Source of the DNA: Marinobacter changyiensis
GTDB lineage: Bacteria; Pseudomonadota; Gammaproteobacteria; Pseudomonadales; Oleiphilaceae
Direction: 5' to 3'
Assembly: GCF_009193265.1 (NCBI RefSeq)
Contig: NZ_VZZZ01000001.1
Span: 930,001-994,000, forward strand
DNA: 64,000 nt
Numbering within the stretch: the first letter of the stretch is position 1; every line of letters starts with the position of its first letter. Made by a program: the position numbers and the translations under genes. The notes beneath the pieces are model-generated. The model saw only the letters and a list, made by a program, of their open reading frames with translations. It did not search any database and was not told the DNA's origin. Below, piece after piece: positions 26,370 to 36,580 of the stretch.

Positions 26370-27668
26370 TCAGGCAGTTTCACGACGAACAGAGGGCCGC
26401 CGTGACTGCGGGTTATTGCCACTCCCGGCACCCCGGCCACCACCTACGCCCGCACTGCGGCCACGACTCTGACCACCGCCATTACCGCTACGTCCGCCAT
26501 TGGGACGGGGACCGGATTTTGGCACTGCGGACATCTTGCCGCTGGGCTCGAAGCCTTCAATGGTCTTGCGCGGAATATCCTTCTTGATCAACCGCTCGAT
26601 TCCTGCCAGCAATTTGATCTCATCGGCGCTGACCAGAGACAGCGCGTGACCACTTTCACCCGCCCGACCGGTACGGCCGATACGGTGCACGTAGTCTTCC
26701 GGCACGTTCGGCAGCTCGAAGTTAACCACTTGCGGCAGTTGTTTGATGTCGAGACCACGGGCAGCAATATCCGTTGCAACCAGAACCCGAACCGAACCCT
26801 GCTTGAACTCATGCAACGCACGGGTCCGGGCACCCTGGGATTTGTTCCCGTGGATCGCGGCGGCCGTGATGCCGTCTTTTTCCAGCTTCTGGGTCAGGCG
26901 GTTGGCGCCGTGCTTGGTACGGGTAAAGACCAGTACCTGCTGCCAGTCATTGTGCTTGACCAGCTGGCTCAGCAGTGCAGATTTCTGGCTCTGGTCGACC
27001 GGGTAAACAGTCTGATCAACATTGTCAGCAGTGGCGTTGCGAGTCGCCACTTCAATCTGGACCGGATTGGTCAACATACCTTCCGCCAGCTTGCGGATAT
27101 CGCCGGAGAAGGTCGCGGAAAACATCAGGTTCTGACGCTTGGCTGGCAGCAGGGCCAGGATCTTCCGGATGTCACGGATAAAGCCCATGTCCAGCATGCG
27201 GTCAGCTTCGTCCAGTACCAGGGTCTCGACGCCGTCAAATCGCACAGCACCCTGCTGGTATAGATCCATCAGACGTCCTGGCGTTGCCACCAGGATGTCA
27301 ACACCACGACGGAGCTTGGCGATCTGGGGGTTAATTTTTACACCACCGAATACCACCGCAGAGGAGGTCGGCATGTACTTGCTGTAAAGCTCGACACTGG
27401 CAGCAACCTGTGCGGCCAGTTCGCGAGTCGGCGTGAGGATCAGAGCACGAATACCCTTACCCTGACGCGGCGTTTCTGCCAGCCGCTGCAATAAAGGCAG
27501 CGTAAAGCCAGCGGTTTTGCCGGTACCCGTCTGAGCCGCAGCCATCACATCCTGACCGGACAAAACAGCCGGAATGGCCTGGGCCTGGATGGGTGAAGGG
27601 GTGTCATAACCCTGGTCTGCAGTTGCACGTACCAGCTTCTCGGACAAACCGAGTGAAGAAAAATCCAT
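26370..27668 (-). CDS. rhlE: DEAD-box ATP-dependent RNA helicase RhlE
   Basis: This 432-residue helicase has the full motif series: Q-motif SPIQAQAIP, Walker A QTGTGKT at 46-52, PTREL, D153-E-A-D156, SAT, and [10 protein letters not shown]. The core ends near residue 375 and is followed by a Gly/Arg/Ser-rich tail (GGGQSRGRS) of the RGG type that binds RNA loosely. RhlE acts in ribosome assembly and RNA decay and often helps growth in the cold. The long untranslated leader upstream may be temperature-responsive. Confidence 0.93.
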   Translation of the reverse strand: MDFSSLGLSEKLVRATADQGYDTPSPIQAQAIPAVLSGQDVMAAAQTGTGKTAGFTLPLLQRLAETPRQGKGIRALILTPTRELAAQVAASVELYSKYMPTSSAVVFGGVKINPQIAKLRRGVDILVATPGRLMDLYQQGAVRFDGVETLVLDEADRMLDMGFIRDIRKILALLPAKRQNLMFSATFSGDIRKLAEGMLTNPVQIEVATRNATADNVDQTVYPVDQSQKSALLSQLVKHNDWQQVLVFTRTKHGANRLTQKLEKDGITAAAIHGNKSQGARTRALHEFKQGSVRVLVATDIAARGLDIKQLPQVVNFELPNVPEDYVHRIGRTGRAGESGHALSLVSADEIKLLAGIERLIKKDIPRKTIEGFEPSGKMSAVPKSGPRPNGGRSGNGGGQSRGRSAGVGGGRGAGSGNNPQSRRPSVRRETA

Positions 27669-28251
27669 AAGTTAAATCTCTTGCGGTTCTTGCCCACCGT
27701 AATGCGGGGAAGACCGTGAACTAGTCATCGAATGTATAACGACTACGGCCGCGCGATACTGCTGGCGCCGTCCTCTGAAAGGTCGTATCGGATGGGGTTC
27801 GCCTTAAAAAGACGAAATCCTTCGAGGTAGGAAGGCGCGCATCATAACAGACGCCCTGTGAAATAACGAATGGGAAAACCCCTATGCCGCGCAGAAAGGA
27901 CCGGCAGATAGCACGGATAGAAAACAAGAGCCGGGAATAAAGGATGACAGAGCGGTAGTTTACTTTTTAACCATTGACGTTAACGTCAACCCCTTCTATC
28001 CTTCATCTGTCAGGCCTCAAAAAGGCATCGACAATTCGAAATCTGTCCATCGGCTTACCCGCCGGGGCGCCAAAAACAAAACGACCGCGAACGCCGTGAT
28101 CCGGCAGAGTGGGAGAGGATTTCAGCATGTTATTACTCAGTATGTCCGCGAGAGCAGGCTACATTAGCCGGTTGCCCGCATCAGTTATAAAGTTTCCCGA
28201 CGCACCTGTTCGCTTTGCTGCCCCCGACATGACCAAAAGGGAGTGCCAGCT
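27669..28251. other. Divergent intergenic region of rhlE and leucine dehydrogenase
   Basis: The 583 bp hold no convincing gene. They contain the 16-bp palindrome at 27974 and presumably long 5' leaders for both genes. The short open frames inside lack ribosome sites. Confidence 0.5.
27974..27989. promoter_or_regulatory. Perfect palindrome TTGACGTTAACGTCAA, LiuR-like operator
   Basis: This 16-bp perfect palindrome has the ACGT-nn-ACGT core seen in operators of LiuR, the MerR-family regulator of branched-chain amino-acid degradation. It lies 263 bp upstream of the leucine dehydrogenase start, which fits that regulon. No liuR gene is in the window. Confidence 0.5.
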
Positions 28252-29313
28252 ATGACGGTTTTCACCCATCCCGAATTCGATAATCACGAACACCTGTCTT
28301 TTTACTGCGACCCCGATACCGGCCTGCGCGCCATTATTGCCGTGCACAACACCTCCCGGGGCCCCGCCCTGGGCGGCTGCAGAATGTTTCCCTACGCCAG
28401 CGATGAAGAAGCCTTGCGTGATGCTCTCAGACTGTCCCGCGGCATGACTTACAAATCCGCTCTGGCTGGTCTGAACCTGGGGGGTGGCAAGTCGGTCATC
28501 ATTGGGGACCCCCGCGAACACAAAAGTGAAGCCCTGCTGGAAGCCATGGGCCGCTTCATTAATCAACTGGGCGGCTTGTACATCGCAGCGGAAGATTCCG
28601 GCACCAGCGTGGCAGACCTTAAAGTGATGGGGCGTCAAACCGCCCATGTGGCCGGTATCGCCGAGCGTTTGGGCTTTGATGGCAGACCGTCCACTGGCGA
28701 CCCTTCACCTGCCACCGCCTATGGCACTTTCGTTGGCCTGCAGGCAGCGGTTCGGCACAAGCTCGGCCGCAGTGATCTGGAAGGCGTGAAAGTGGCCATA
28801 CAGGGCATCGGCAATGTCGGGTACCGTTTGGCCCGACACCTGAAAGAAGCCGGCGCGAAATTATGGGTTTATGACCTCCATCAGGACCAGATGGAGCGCG
28901 CCGTCGATGAATTGGGGGCAACGGCTGCCAGCGCCGACGAGATCCTCAACCTGCCGGTGGATGTGGTAGCACCGTGCGCGATGGGTGCGGTATTGAACGA
29001 TGACTCTATCTGCCGTCTGCAAGCCCCGATTGTTGCCGGTGCGGCCAACAATCAACTGGCAAGTCCGCGGCACGATAACGCGCTGTGGAACCGAGGCATT
29101 CTCTACGCTCCGGACTTTGTTATTAATGCCGGCGGCATCATTGATGTCTATTACGAGCGCCAGGGGCCCGACCCTCAGGCCGTCCGCCGCCATGTCGAAG
29201 CCATTGGTAACACACTGGATGAAATTTTTGCCCGCTCCGCTAACGAAGGTCTACCCACCGGGGTAATCGCGAATCAGCTGGCCGAAGAGCGCTTCAAGCA
29301 CACAGCCCGGTAG
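28252..29313 (+). CDS. Leucine/valine (Glu/Leu/Phe/Val family) dehydrogenase
   Basis: This 353-residue NAD-dependent enzyme deaminates branched-chain amino acids to 2-oxo acids. The substrate domain carries GPALGGCR, Lys68 (MTYKSA) and the catalytic Lys80 in GGGKSV. The dinucleotide domain begins at [15 protein letters not shown] start at the ATG 28252, eight bases after AGGGAG. A GTG at 28243 overlaps that site. The following gene is a sodium-coupled amino-acid transporter, so uptake and deamination are probably linked. Confidence 0.9.
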   Translation: MTVFTHPEFDNHEHLSFYCDPDTGLRAIIAVHNTSRGPALGGCRMFPYASDEEALRDALRLSRGMTYKSALAGLNLGGGKSVIIGDPREHKSEALLEAMGRFINQLGGLYIAAEDSGTSVADLKVMGRQTAHVAGIAERLGFDGRPSTGDPSPATAYGTFVGLQAAVRHKLGRSDLEGVKVAIQGIGNVGYRLARHLKEAGAKLWVYDLHQDQMERAVDELGATAASADEILNLPVDVVAPCAMGAVLNDDSICRLQAPIVAGAANNQLASPRHDNALWNRGILYAPDFVINAGGIIDVYYERQGPDPQAVRRHVEAIGNTLDEIFARSANEGLPTGVIANQLAEERFKHTAR

Positions 29314-29388
29314 CCCGGACCCAACCGGTCACCAGGTCCCCGGCGGCCTGTCTGCCCTGAAAACAAAAACAGCACTCAGGAGAAAGCA

Positions 29389-30798
29389 ATGAACACTTCG
29401 TCTTCCGCCAATGCCAAAGGCGCCAACAATCAGGACAGCGCCAAACGAGGCATGTGGTCCTCTCGCCTGGCGTTTATCCTTGCAGCCACCGGCTCTGCGG
29501 TCGGACTCGGCAATATCTGGAAGTTCCCCTACATCACCGGTGAGAATGGCGGCGGCGCCTTTGTTCTGGTTTACCTGCTGTGTATCGCGGCCGTGGGCCT
29601 GCCGATCATGATGGCGGAAGTTCTGATTGGTCGCAGGGGCGGCCACAGTCCGGTTAAAAGTGTCCGGCTGATTACCGAACATGACCGCGCTAATCCGGCC
29701 TGGCGCTGGATGGCCGCCGTTGCCGTATTGGCAGCTTTTCTCATTCTATCGTTCTATTCGGTGATTGGCGGGTGGGCTATGTCCTATGTGGGAACCGCTG
29801 CCACCGGACAACTGGCAGGTCAGTCCGCCGACCAAATCGGTGCCATCTTTACCGACTTGCTGGGCAGCCCCGTCAGCCTGCTGTTGTGGCATACGGTGTT
29901 TATGGCGCTGGTTATGCTGGTGGTAGCAAAAGGGGTGCGATTCGGGATTGAACGGGCGGTTACAATCCTGATGCCAGCGCTGTTTGTGTTGTTACTGCTT
30001 TTGGTAGGCTACGCGATGACCACCGGTTTCTTCGGTCAGGCCGTCGCGTTCCTGTTCCAGCCGGATTTTTCCAAACTGACCACCGCCGGGGTACTGATTG
30101 CCCTTGGTCATGCCTTCTTTACGCTCAGCCTTGGTATGGCGATCATGATGGCCTATGGCTCCTACCTGCCAAAAAACGTTTCCATCGCCAAGACGTCCAT
30201 AGCCGTATCGGTCATGGATACCGGTGTGGCCCTGCTGGCCGGGCTTGCCATCTTCCCGATTGTGTTTGCCAATGGTCTCGAGCCGGGTGCCGGACCCGGG
30301 CTGATTTTCCAGACCCTGCCGCTGGCCTTTGGCCAGATGCCCATGGGCAGCCTGTTCGGTACGCTGTTTTTTGTGCTGCTGGTGTTCGCCGCCTGGACCT
30401 CCGGCATCTCACTACTGGAACCGTTGGTGGAATGGCTGGAAGAACGCAAGGGCATGAACCGGATGGTCAGCACACTGAGCGCGGGCATCGCCTGTTGGGC
30501 GTTGGGGATTGCGTCCATTCTCTCCCTCAACCTGTGGTCAGGCTTTGCGCCGCTGGGCATGTTCAGCATGTTTGAGGGCAAGACCATTTTCGACCTGCTG
30601 GATTTCTTCACAGCTAATATTCTGCTGCCTCTGGGCGGGTTGCTGGTAGCGGTGTTTGCGGGCTGGATAATGAGCCGGGAAGCCCTGGAGCGGGAGCTGG
30701 CGATGTCACCAGGGGCGTTCTCGCTGTGGTATCGCGTTTTGCGCTATTTCGCCCCGGTTGCCGTAGCGGTGGTGTTTATCTATAACCTGATTGCATGA
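29389..30798 (+). CDS. Sodium-dependent neurotransmitter-symporter-family transporter (NSS)
   Basis: This 469-residue protein has 11-12 helices and the LeuT-like opening RLAFILAATGSAVGLGNIWKFP, whose unwound helix holds Na+ and substrate, followed by NGGGAFVLVYL. Bacterial members import leucine, tyrosine, tryptophan or similar residues. The gene begins 75 bp after leucine dehydrogenase on the same strand, pointing to a hydrophobic amino acid. The N-terminal 25 residues are polar and low in complexity. Confidence 0.9.
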   Translation: MNTSSSANAKGANNQDSAKRGMWSSRLAFILAATGSAVGLGNIWKFPYITGENGGGAFVLVYLLCIAAVGLPIMMAEVLIGRRGGHSPVKSVRLITEHDRANPAWRWMAAVAVLAAFLILSFYSVIGGWAMSYVGTAATGQLAGQSADQIGAIFTDLLGSPVSLLLWHTVFMALVMLVVAKGVRFGIERAVTILMPALFVLLLLLVGYAMTTGFFGQAVAFLFQPDFSKLTTAGVLIALGHAFFTLSLGMAIMMAYGSYLPKNVSIAKTSIAVSVMDTGVALLAGLAIFPIVFANGLEPGAGPGLIFQTLPLAFGQMPMGSLFGTLFFVLLVFAAWTSGISLLEPLVEWLEERKGMNRMVSTLSAGIACWALGIASILSLNLWSGFAPLGMFSMFEGKTIFDLLDFFTANILLPLGGLLVAVFAGWIMSREALERELAMSPGAFSLWYRVLRYFAPVAVAVVFIYNLIA

Positions 30799-30808
30799 CC
30801 AGACTGGC

Positions 30809-30837
30809 GTGGGCCTGCCGAATCCCGGCAGGCCCAC
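30809..30837 (+). terminator. Strong hairpin after the NSS transporter gene
   Basis: The stem GTGGGCCTGCCG pairs perfectly with CGGCAGGCCCAC (12 bp) around a five-base loop. No T-run follows, so it may be a Rho-assisted terminator or RNA-stabilising structure. Confidence 0.55.
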
Positions 30838-30919
30838 CTGTCCCGACAAAATAAAAGTGAGACAGAATAGGCATTATTACGTAGTATTTGCAGAGTAATT
30901 ACAGAAGGCTTTAACGCTT

Positions 30920-32314
30920 ATGCGTCGATTGATCGTCAATACCGCTGTCAGTGCCTCGGTGTTAATGGCAGCAGGTTGCGGACAGGGCACCGAAGCGGCC
31001 GCATCTGACCAGTCGTCCGGGGAAATCCCGGCCAGGGAACAATTGGCACCCCCCCAGGAATCCGGCGTACTCCATGTCGCCACCCGTAACGGCTCCACTA
31101 CCTATTATCTTGATCGCCACGAAAGCCCGATCGGGCCGGAACATAGCCTTGTCACCCAGTTCGCACAGAGTAAAGGCTGGGAAGTGAACTGGACCATGCA
31201 CGATTCCACCGCCGAAGTACTCCAGGCGCTGAAAGATGGCAACACTCATCTTGCCGCTGCCGGCCTCACGCACTTACCTTCCCGGGATGAACAATTCGCC
31301 CGCGGACCCGCCCATACCGAAATTACGGAACAGCTGGTGTGCCACCGGGACATGCGGCCCATGCCCCGGTTACCGGAGAACATGGCGGACATAACCATCA
31401 CCGTTACCGCTGAGTCAAGCTACGCCGAGACTCTTGCGGCACTCGCCAGCGAGCACGAAGGTATCGACTTTACGGAAGATGAAAGCCTTACCACCGAAAT
31501 TCTGCTGTCAAAAGTGGCCGAGAAACAGCTCGACTGTACCGTCGCGGATTCCAATATCGTCCAGGTCATGCGCCGCCACTTTCCCCACCTTGAAGTCGCG
31601 ATGAACATCACCAGCGGCAACAATCTGGGCTGGTATTTGCCCAAGGGCTCGGACAGCCTGGCGAATGACACGCGGGAATGGATGAACAGCCAGGCCGGTG
31701 ATGACGCCATTGGGTACGTGCAGAATCATTTTTACGCCTATATTGGTGATTTCGATTTTGTCGATCTCCGGGCTCTGAACCGTCGCATTAATGATCGCCT
31801 GCCCAAATTCATTGAGCGCTTCTCCGAGGCAGAAACTGCCACCGGAATGCCCGCAGAGTTGCTTGCTGCGCTGGCATACCAGGAATCACACTGGGATCCG
31901 GCAGCGGTGTCGCCGACCGGGGTAAAGGGCATCATGATGCTGACCCGCAACACCGCTGAATCACTCGGGGTGATGAATCGCCTGGATCCGGCTGCCGCCA
32001 TTGATGGTGGCGCCCGCTACCTGGCGGATAGGCACCGCCGCCTGCCGGATACCATTCCGGAACCAGACCGCACCTTTCTGGCCCTGGCCAGCTATAACAT
32101 TGGGCGCGGCCATCTGCTGGACGCCCGCCAGCTGGCCCGGGACCTGGGCAAGAACCCGGATTCCTGGGAAGACATGAAGGAAGTGCTACCTCTGAAAGCG
32201 GACAAGCGTTATTACCCAAGCACCCGTTACGGTTATGCCCGGGGTTATGAGCCGGTACACTACGTGCAGCGAATCCGCAACTATCAGGATGTGATCGCGT
32301 CGGCGTTTGACTGA
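30920..32314 (+). CDS. mltF: Membrane-bound lytic murein transglycosylase F
   Basis: This 464-residue lipoprotein has a lipobox (MAAGC) with Cys20, a periplasmic solute-binding-like regulatory domain (about 48-285), then an SLT lysozyme-like domain with catalytic Glu322 in YQESHWDP and the follow-up motifs GVKGIMMLT and ALASYNIGRGH. It cleaves peptidoglycan glycan strands and leaves anhydro-muramyl ends. MltF is outer-membrane anchored. It sits alone between a strong hairpin and an opposing lipoprotein gene. Confidence 0.93.
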   Translation: MRRLIVNTAVSASVLMAAGCGQGTEAAASDQSSGEIPAREQLAPPQESGVLHVATRNGSTTYYLDRHESPIGPEHSLVTQFAQSKGWEVNWTMHDSTAEVLQALKDGNTHLAAAGLTHLPSRDEQFARGPAHTEITEQLVCHRDMRPMPRLPENMADITITVTAESSYAETLAALASEHEGIDFTEDESLTTEILLSKVAEKQLDCTVADSNIVQVMRRHFPHLEVAMNITSGNNLGWYLPKGSDSLANDTREWMNSQAGDDAIGYVQNHFYAYIGDFDFVDLRALNRRINDRLPKFIERFSEAETATGMPAELLAALAYQESHWDPAAVSPTGVKGIMMLTRNTAESLGVMNRLDPAAAIDGGARYLADRHRRLPDTIPEPDRTFLALASYNIGRGHLLDARQLARDLGKNPDSWEDMKEVLPLKADKRYYPSTRYGYARGYEPVHYVQRIRNYQDVIASAFD

Positions 32315-32325
32315 ACACCAGGTAA

Positions 32326-32535
32326 CTAATCAGAAGCCTTGCCGGATGCCTTCGGGAGGCTGTCCAGATAGTCCATTCGCTGTTTCTCGTAACAGAACTC
32401 CCGATCGGCGGTGTCCACGATCGTACTGCAATTGATTTTCCCCGGGCCATCGGTTGCGTCCGGAGAACCGTTCAAACTGCAGCCTGTCAGCACGAGCGCC
32501 ACGGTCACACCACAAAATCCGGTTTTCAAAGTCAC
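32326..32535 (-). CDS. Small lipoprotein of unknown function
   Basis: The 69-residue precursor starts at a GTG (32535) after AAAAGG. A short hydrophobic stretch leads to the lipobox LTGC with Cys near residue 19. The 50-residue mature part is polar, with two further Cys (INCS, FCYE) that may form a disulfide. No family is recognised. It lies downstream of the CobW-like gene on the same strand. Confidence 0.6.
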   Translation of the reverse strand: MTLKTGFCGVTVALVLTGCSLNGSPDATDGPGKINCSTIVDTADREFCYEKQRMDYLDSLPKASGKASD

Positions 32536-32569
32536 ATCAGTTGCCTTTTTGTCAGAACAGTTTTCGGAA

Positions 32570-33574
32570 TCAGCGACTGTGCGGCCGCCCCTTTGACGAC
32601 ACTATCAGCTGTTTCAATTGTTCGTTCAATTCTTCTGCCGGCAGAGCTTCCCGGCTAATGACCTCGAGCCTGGAGCTCGCTGCCGGCTCGGCACTGACGA
32701 CCGAGAGCGCGCCTTCGGCAATGTTGATTGCCCGCCACCCCTCGTTGGTGTGAACGACCGCCTTGAATCTGAGAAAACGTCCGTCCAGCGCCAATACCAG
32801 TAAACGGCTCTCATTCAACTGCGTGTCGGCATGCACCCGCCAACCGACACTGGCATGGCCCTGCCCCCGGTTCGTCACCATTTGCCACGGCACGTCCTCC
32901 AGGGAAGGGGGCGCTGGCTTTTCTTCCTGATCAGCATGAAGGTGATGGGCATGAGGCGTGGTGACCTCATTCCGGTCGGTGTTTCCGTCCAGCCAGGCCG
33001 TATTCAGGCGGCCTTTCCGGGTATGGAACACCGCCCGCTTCCTGGGCGACAGCGCTTCGGACCAGCCATCAAAATGGGCCAGCTGGGCATCTGTGCAGAG
33101 GTCGGTCTTATTGGCCACCAGAATATCGGCAGCCGCGACCTGATCCCGGAACTGAACGTTCTCAAGCACCCGCGGCTCCTCAAGACGGCGAGGGTCCACC
33201 AGACAAAGCACCGGTCCGAGCGCCAAAACTTCCTGGTAGTGCTCGCTGGTCAGGGTTTCAATGATTTGCGACGGGTGCCCGAGGCCGGTGGGCTCAATCA
33301 GCAGGCGATCAGGCTGAGCTTTGTGAATCAACCGGTTAAGGCCGATTTTCATAGGCAGGCCTGCCACACAGCACATGCACCCGCCGGGCACCTCACGCAC
33401 CACCGCGCCTTCCTGCTCCAGCAGAGCGCCATCAATACCGACCTCGCCGAACTCATTGACCAGTACGGCCCAGACCTCGCCCGCTGGTTTATGCTTCAAC
33501 AGATCGATAATGGCCGTGGTTTTCCCCACGCCCAGAAAACCGAAGACCAGATTGGTAGGAATGGGTTGCTTCAT
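32570..33574 (-). CDS. CobW/COG0523-family GTPase (metallochaperone)
   Basis: This 334-residue G3E GTPase has the P-loop GFLGVGKTT at 12-20 and the metal-binding C66-M-C68-C69 that defines the COG0523 group. NKTDL (the guanine-binding NKxD motif) and a C-terminal CobW domain follow. His-rich HAHHLHAD between the domains may also bind metal. Such proteins deliver Zn, Co or Fe to client enzymes. The ATG at 33574 is preceded by AAAAGGA, and the upstream 73 residues of the longer frame show no family resemblance. Confidence 0.88.
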   Translation of the reverse strand: MKQPIPTNLVFGFLGVGKTTAIIDLLKHKPAGEVWAVLVNEFGEVGIDGALLEQEGAVVREVPGGCMCCVAGLPMKIGLNRLIHKAQPDRLLIEPTGLGHPSQIIETLTSEHYQEVLALGPVLCLVDPRRLEEPRVLENVQFRDQVAAADILVANKTDLCTDAQLAHFDGWSEALSPRKRAVFHTRKGRLNTAWLDGNTDRNEVTTPHAHHLHADQEEKPAPPSLEDVPWQMVTNRGQGHASVGWRVHADTQLNESRLLVLALDGRFLRFKAVVHTNEGWRAINIAEGALSVVSAEPAASSRLEVISREALPAEELNEQLKQLIVSSKGRPHSR

Positions 33575-33667
33575 CGGGGTCCTTTTCAAAATTAGGGGGC
33601 CAGTACTATACTTTGGTCGCACCGTACGGCCCGAGCACCAATAAAAACAACATTCAGGAGCACATCC

Positions 33668-35347
33668 ATGGCGATCGACCCGCAGAAGAAAACTTCTCTG
33701 CACTGCCTTTACTATTGGGCAAAAAACGCCCCGGACAAGACCTACCTTACGCAACCGTTTCCCGACGGCCATGTGGAGACTCTGACCTGGCAACAGGCGG
33801 CAGACCAGGTTTCCCGGATGGCCGCCTACCTTAAATCACTGGAGCTGCCGGCACCCAGTAATATCGCGGTGCTGGGTAGGAACAGCGCGCACTGGATTCT
33901 GTCTGACCTGGCCATCTGGGCCGCAGGCCATGTGTCCGTGCCTCTGTACCCGACCCTGAACGGCGAAACTGCAGCCTACGTCCTGGAGCACAGCGATGCC
34001 AGGCTGCTGTTTCTGGGCAAGCTTGATGGTAAGGCCGATGGCTGGAATGACATCAAGAGCCATATTCCCGACGACCTGCCGATCATCTCCCTGCCCATGT
34101 CACCAAGGGACGACACGCCCACCTGGCAGGAGATTATCGCCAAAACCGCTCCGATTACGCCTGAAATGCCTGACCCGGACACCCTGGCGACGATTGTCTA
34201 CACTTCCGGCAGTACCGGTCGCCCGAAGGGTGTTATGCACAGTTTCCGCACCATGATCTCCGTGGCGGACGGCCTGCAACAGTTGTTTCCGGTCGGGCCG
34301 GACGAGCGCATGCTCTCCTACCTGCCGCTGGCTCACGTGGCGGAGCGCGCCGCGGTTGAAACCCAATCCCTTTACTACGGCTTTGAGCTCTACTTTGCCA
34401 ACTCCCTGGAGACTTTTCAGGAAGACCTTCAGCGCGCCCGGCCCACGCTGTTTTTCTCCGTGCCACGGTTATGGATGAAATTCTACCTCGCAATCAACCG
34501 TAAACTGTCTCCGAAAAAACAGAAAATCCTGTTCAACATTCCCATTCTCAACAAACTGGTCAAGAAAAAAGTGCTGAAACAGCTCGGTCTGGATCATTGT
34601 CGTGCCGCCCTCACCGGAGCGGCGCCGCTGGCACCTGAAATTATCGGCTGGTACCGCAATCTGGGTTTGGAGCTGCTGGAAGTTTACGGCATGTCGGAAA
34701 ACTTCGGTTATTCCCACTGCAACCGACCCGGCTCTGCCAAAATAGGCACGGTCGGTATTCCCAACCCCGGCGTAGAGCACCGTATCAGCGCCACTGCCGA
34801 ACTCGAAGTCAAAAGCCCTGGCCAGATGCTCGGCTATTACAGGAATGAAGAAAAGACCCGCGAGGACGTCACCGATGACGGTTTTCTCAGAACCGGTGAC
34901 ATGGGTGAGATCGATGGCAACGGCTTCCTTCGCATTACCGGCCGAGTGAAGGACCTCTTCAAGACCTCGAAAGGTAAATACGTGGTACCGGTGCCGATCG
35001 AAAACCGCTTCAACCATCCCAGAACGGAGGTCATTTGTGTTGCCGGAGCCAACCAGAGCCAACCCTGTGTGATGGCACTGCTGTCCGAGGATGCCCGCAC
35101 CGAACTGGAGAACGGGGGCAGTCACAAAGCCCTGGAACAGGAACTGGAAGCCGAACTCGATAACGTCAATGCCAACACCGAGGCCCATGAAAAGCTCGCG
35201 TTTGTGGTGGTGGTGAAAGACCCCTGGACCATGGAAAACGGCATGCTGACACCGACCATGAAGATCAAACGCAACATCATCGAAAGCCACTATGCCAATA
35301 AAATGGACCAGTGGTATGCTCAAGGCAGGAAAGTGGTCTGGGAGTAA
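33668..35347 (+). CDS. AMP-binding acyl-CoA synthetase (long-chain type)
   Basis: This 559-residue adenylate-forming enzyme activates carboxylic acids to acyl-CoA. The P-loop-like motif VYTSGSTGRPKG lies near residues 177-188, EVYGMSE (A5) near 338, and TGDMGEID with GRVKDLFKTSKGKYV (A7-A8) near 411-441. The catalytic Lys close to the C-terminus lies in TPTMKIKR. The KTSKGKYV form is typical of long-chain FAA1/FadD-like ligases. It is divergent from the CobW gene across a 93-bp gap. Confidence 0.9.
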   Translation: MAIDPQKKTSLHCLYYWAKNAPDKTYLTQPFPDGHVETLTWQQAADQVSRMAAYLKSLELPAPSNIAVLGRNSAHWILSDLAIWAAGHVSVPLYPTLNGETAAYVLEHSDARLLFLGKLDGKADGWNDIKSHIPDDLPIISLPMSPRDDTPTWQEIIAKTAPITPEMPDPDTLATIVYTSGSTGRPKGVMHSFRTMISVADGLQQLFPVGPDERMLSYLPLAHVAERAAVETQSLYYGFELYFANSLETFQEDLQRARPTLFFSVPRLWMKFYLAINRKLSPKKQKILFNIPILNKLVKKKVLKQLGLDHCRAALTGAAPLAPEIIGWYRNLGLELLEVYGMSENFGYSHCNRPGSAKIGTVGIPNPGVEHRISATAELEVKSPGQMLGYYRNEEKTREDVTDDGFLRTGDMGEIDGNGFLRITGRVKDLFKTSKGKYVVPVPIENRFNHPRTEVICVAGANQSQPCVMALLSEDARTELENGGSHKALEQELEAELDNVNANTEAHEKLAFVVVVKDPWTMENGMLTPTMKIKRNIIESHYANKMDQWYAQGRKVVWE

Positions 35348-35413
35348 GGTTATTGAGGCTTTAAGTCAGTTGTGCCAAGGTGCGGTCATTCACTTTTCCG
35401 GACGGGCCATACT

Positions 35414-36451
35414 ATGCTCACTGTCTTTTCACCCCTGCACAACCGCCGTACCGCCAAAACAGAGCTAGACGGCGGCATCCTGATCGAACCCCACGAAAAA
35501 CCCTCCCGGGCAGAGACCATTCTGGCCCGGGTTATTCATCAGGACCTCGGTGATATCGTTGCCCCGGATGACTTCGGGCTGGAGCCGATTCTGCGGGTGC
35601 ACACGCCGGAATATGTCGGCTTTCTCGAGCAGTGCTGGGATGACTGGGTGGCTGCAGACAAACCCGGCGAAGCGATTCCTGCGGTCTGGCCCGGCCGTGG
35701 CATGCGCCAACGGATCCCCAAGGATATCGATGGCCGTCTGGGTTATTTCAGCTTTGCGGCAGAAACGTCGATTACGGATGGCACCTGGGAGGCTGCCCGG
35801 GCATCAGCCAACGTGGCCCTGACCGCACAGAAACGGATCGCGCAGGGCGAGCGGGCGGTATTCGCCTTGTGTCGCCCACCAGGACATCACGCCGCCGCTG
35901 ATCTGTTTGGCGGTTACTGTTTCTTCAACAATGCCGCCATTGCTGCCCAAGCCTTCCTGGATCAGGGCGCCAGACGTGTTGCCATTCTGGATGTGGATTT
36001 TCACCACGGCAATGGCACCCAAAGCATTTTTTATGATCGGGCAGATGTCCTGAATATCAGCCTTCATGGTGACCCTGACCTGGTCTTCCCCCACTTTCTG
36101 GGCTTCGAGGATGAAACCGGTAACGGCGTGGGAGAAGGCTTCAACCTCAACCTGGTATACCCGCCCGACACCCCGTTCAGCGTCTGGCGGGAGGGTCTGG
36201 AGACTGCCTGCGAGCGCATAGCGCACTATCAGCCTGATGCGCTGGTTATTCCCCTGGGCGTCGATACCTTTGAGGATGACCCGATCTCGTTCTTCAAATT
36301 CAAATCCGGTGATTACGTCACCCTCGGCGAACGCCTCGCCAGACTTGGGCTGCCAACCCTGTTTACCATGGAAGGTGGCTATGACGTGGAAGCCATCGGC
36401 ATCAATGCGGTCAACGTGCTGGAAGGTTTTGAGCGCGCATCCTCAGGTTAG
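35414..36451 (+). CDS. Histone-deacetylase-superfamily amidohydrolase (acetylpolyamine amidohydrolase-like)
   Basis: This 345-residue zinc hydrolase has the tandem catalytic His158-His159 in RPPGHHA, FGGYCFFNNAA, and the zinc ligands Asp195 and His197 in DVDFHHGNG. The N-terminal segment fits acetylpolyamine amidohydrolases rather than AcuC. It would remove acetyl groups from acetylated amines such as N-acetylputrescine. I start at the ATG 35414, since the 14 residues before it in frame are not family-like. A decarboxylase operon that could make amines begins 3 kb downstream. Confidence 0.87.
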   Translation: MLTVFSPLHNRRTAKTELDGGILIEPHEKPSRAETILARVIHQDLGDIVAPDDFGLEPILRVHTPEYVGFLEQCWDDWVAADKPGEAIPAVWPGRGMRQRIPKDIDGRLGYFSFAAETSITDGTWEAARASANVALTAQKRIAQGERAVFALCRPPGHHAAADLFGGYCFFNNAAIAAQAFLDQGARRVAILDVDFHHGNGTQSIFYDRADVLNISLHGDPDLVFPHFLGFEDETGNGVGEGFNLNLVYPPDTPFSVWREGLETACERIAHYQPDALVIPLGVDTFEDDPISFFKFKSGDYVTLGERLARLGLPTLFTMEGGYDVEAIGINAVNVLEGFERASSG

Positions 36452-36580
36452 CAGTCATCAAAGCCGAACCCCGGCACCCCGACCCGGTATTCACGGGATT
36501 CTCCAGCACCGCAAGCCTGCCTGCGCTTTGTGCAAGCCGTGCTAAAGTGGGGAACAGTAATCGTCTCATAAGGGCTGCTC

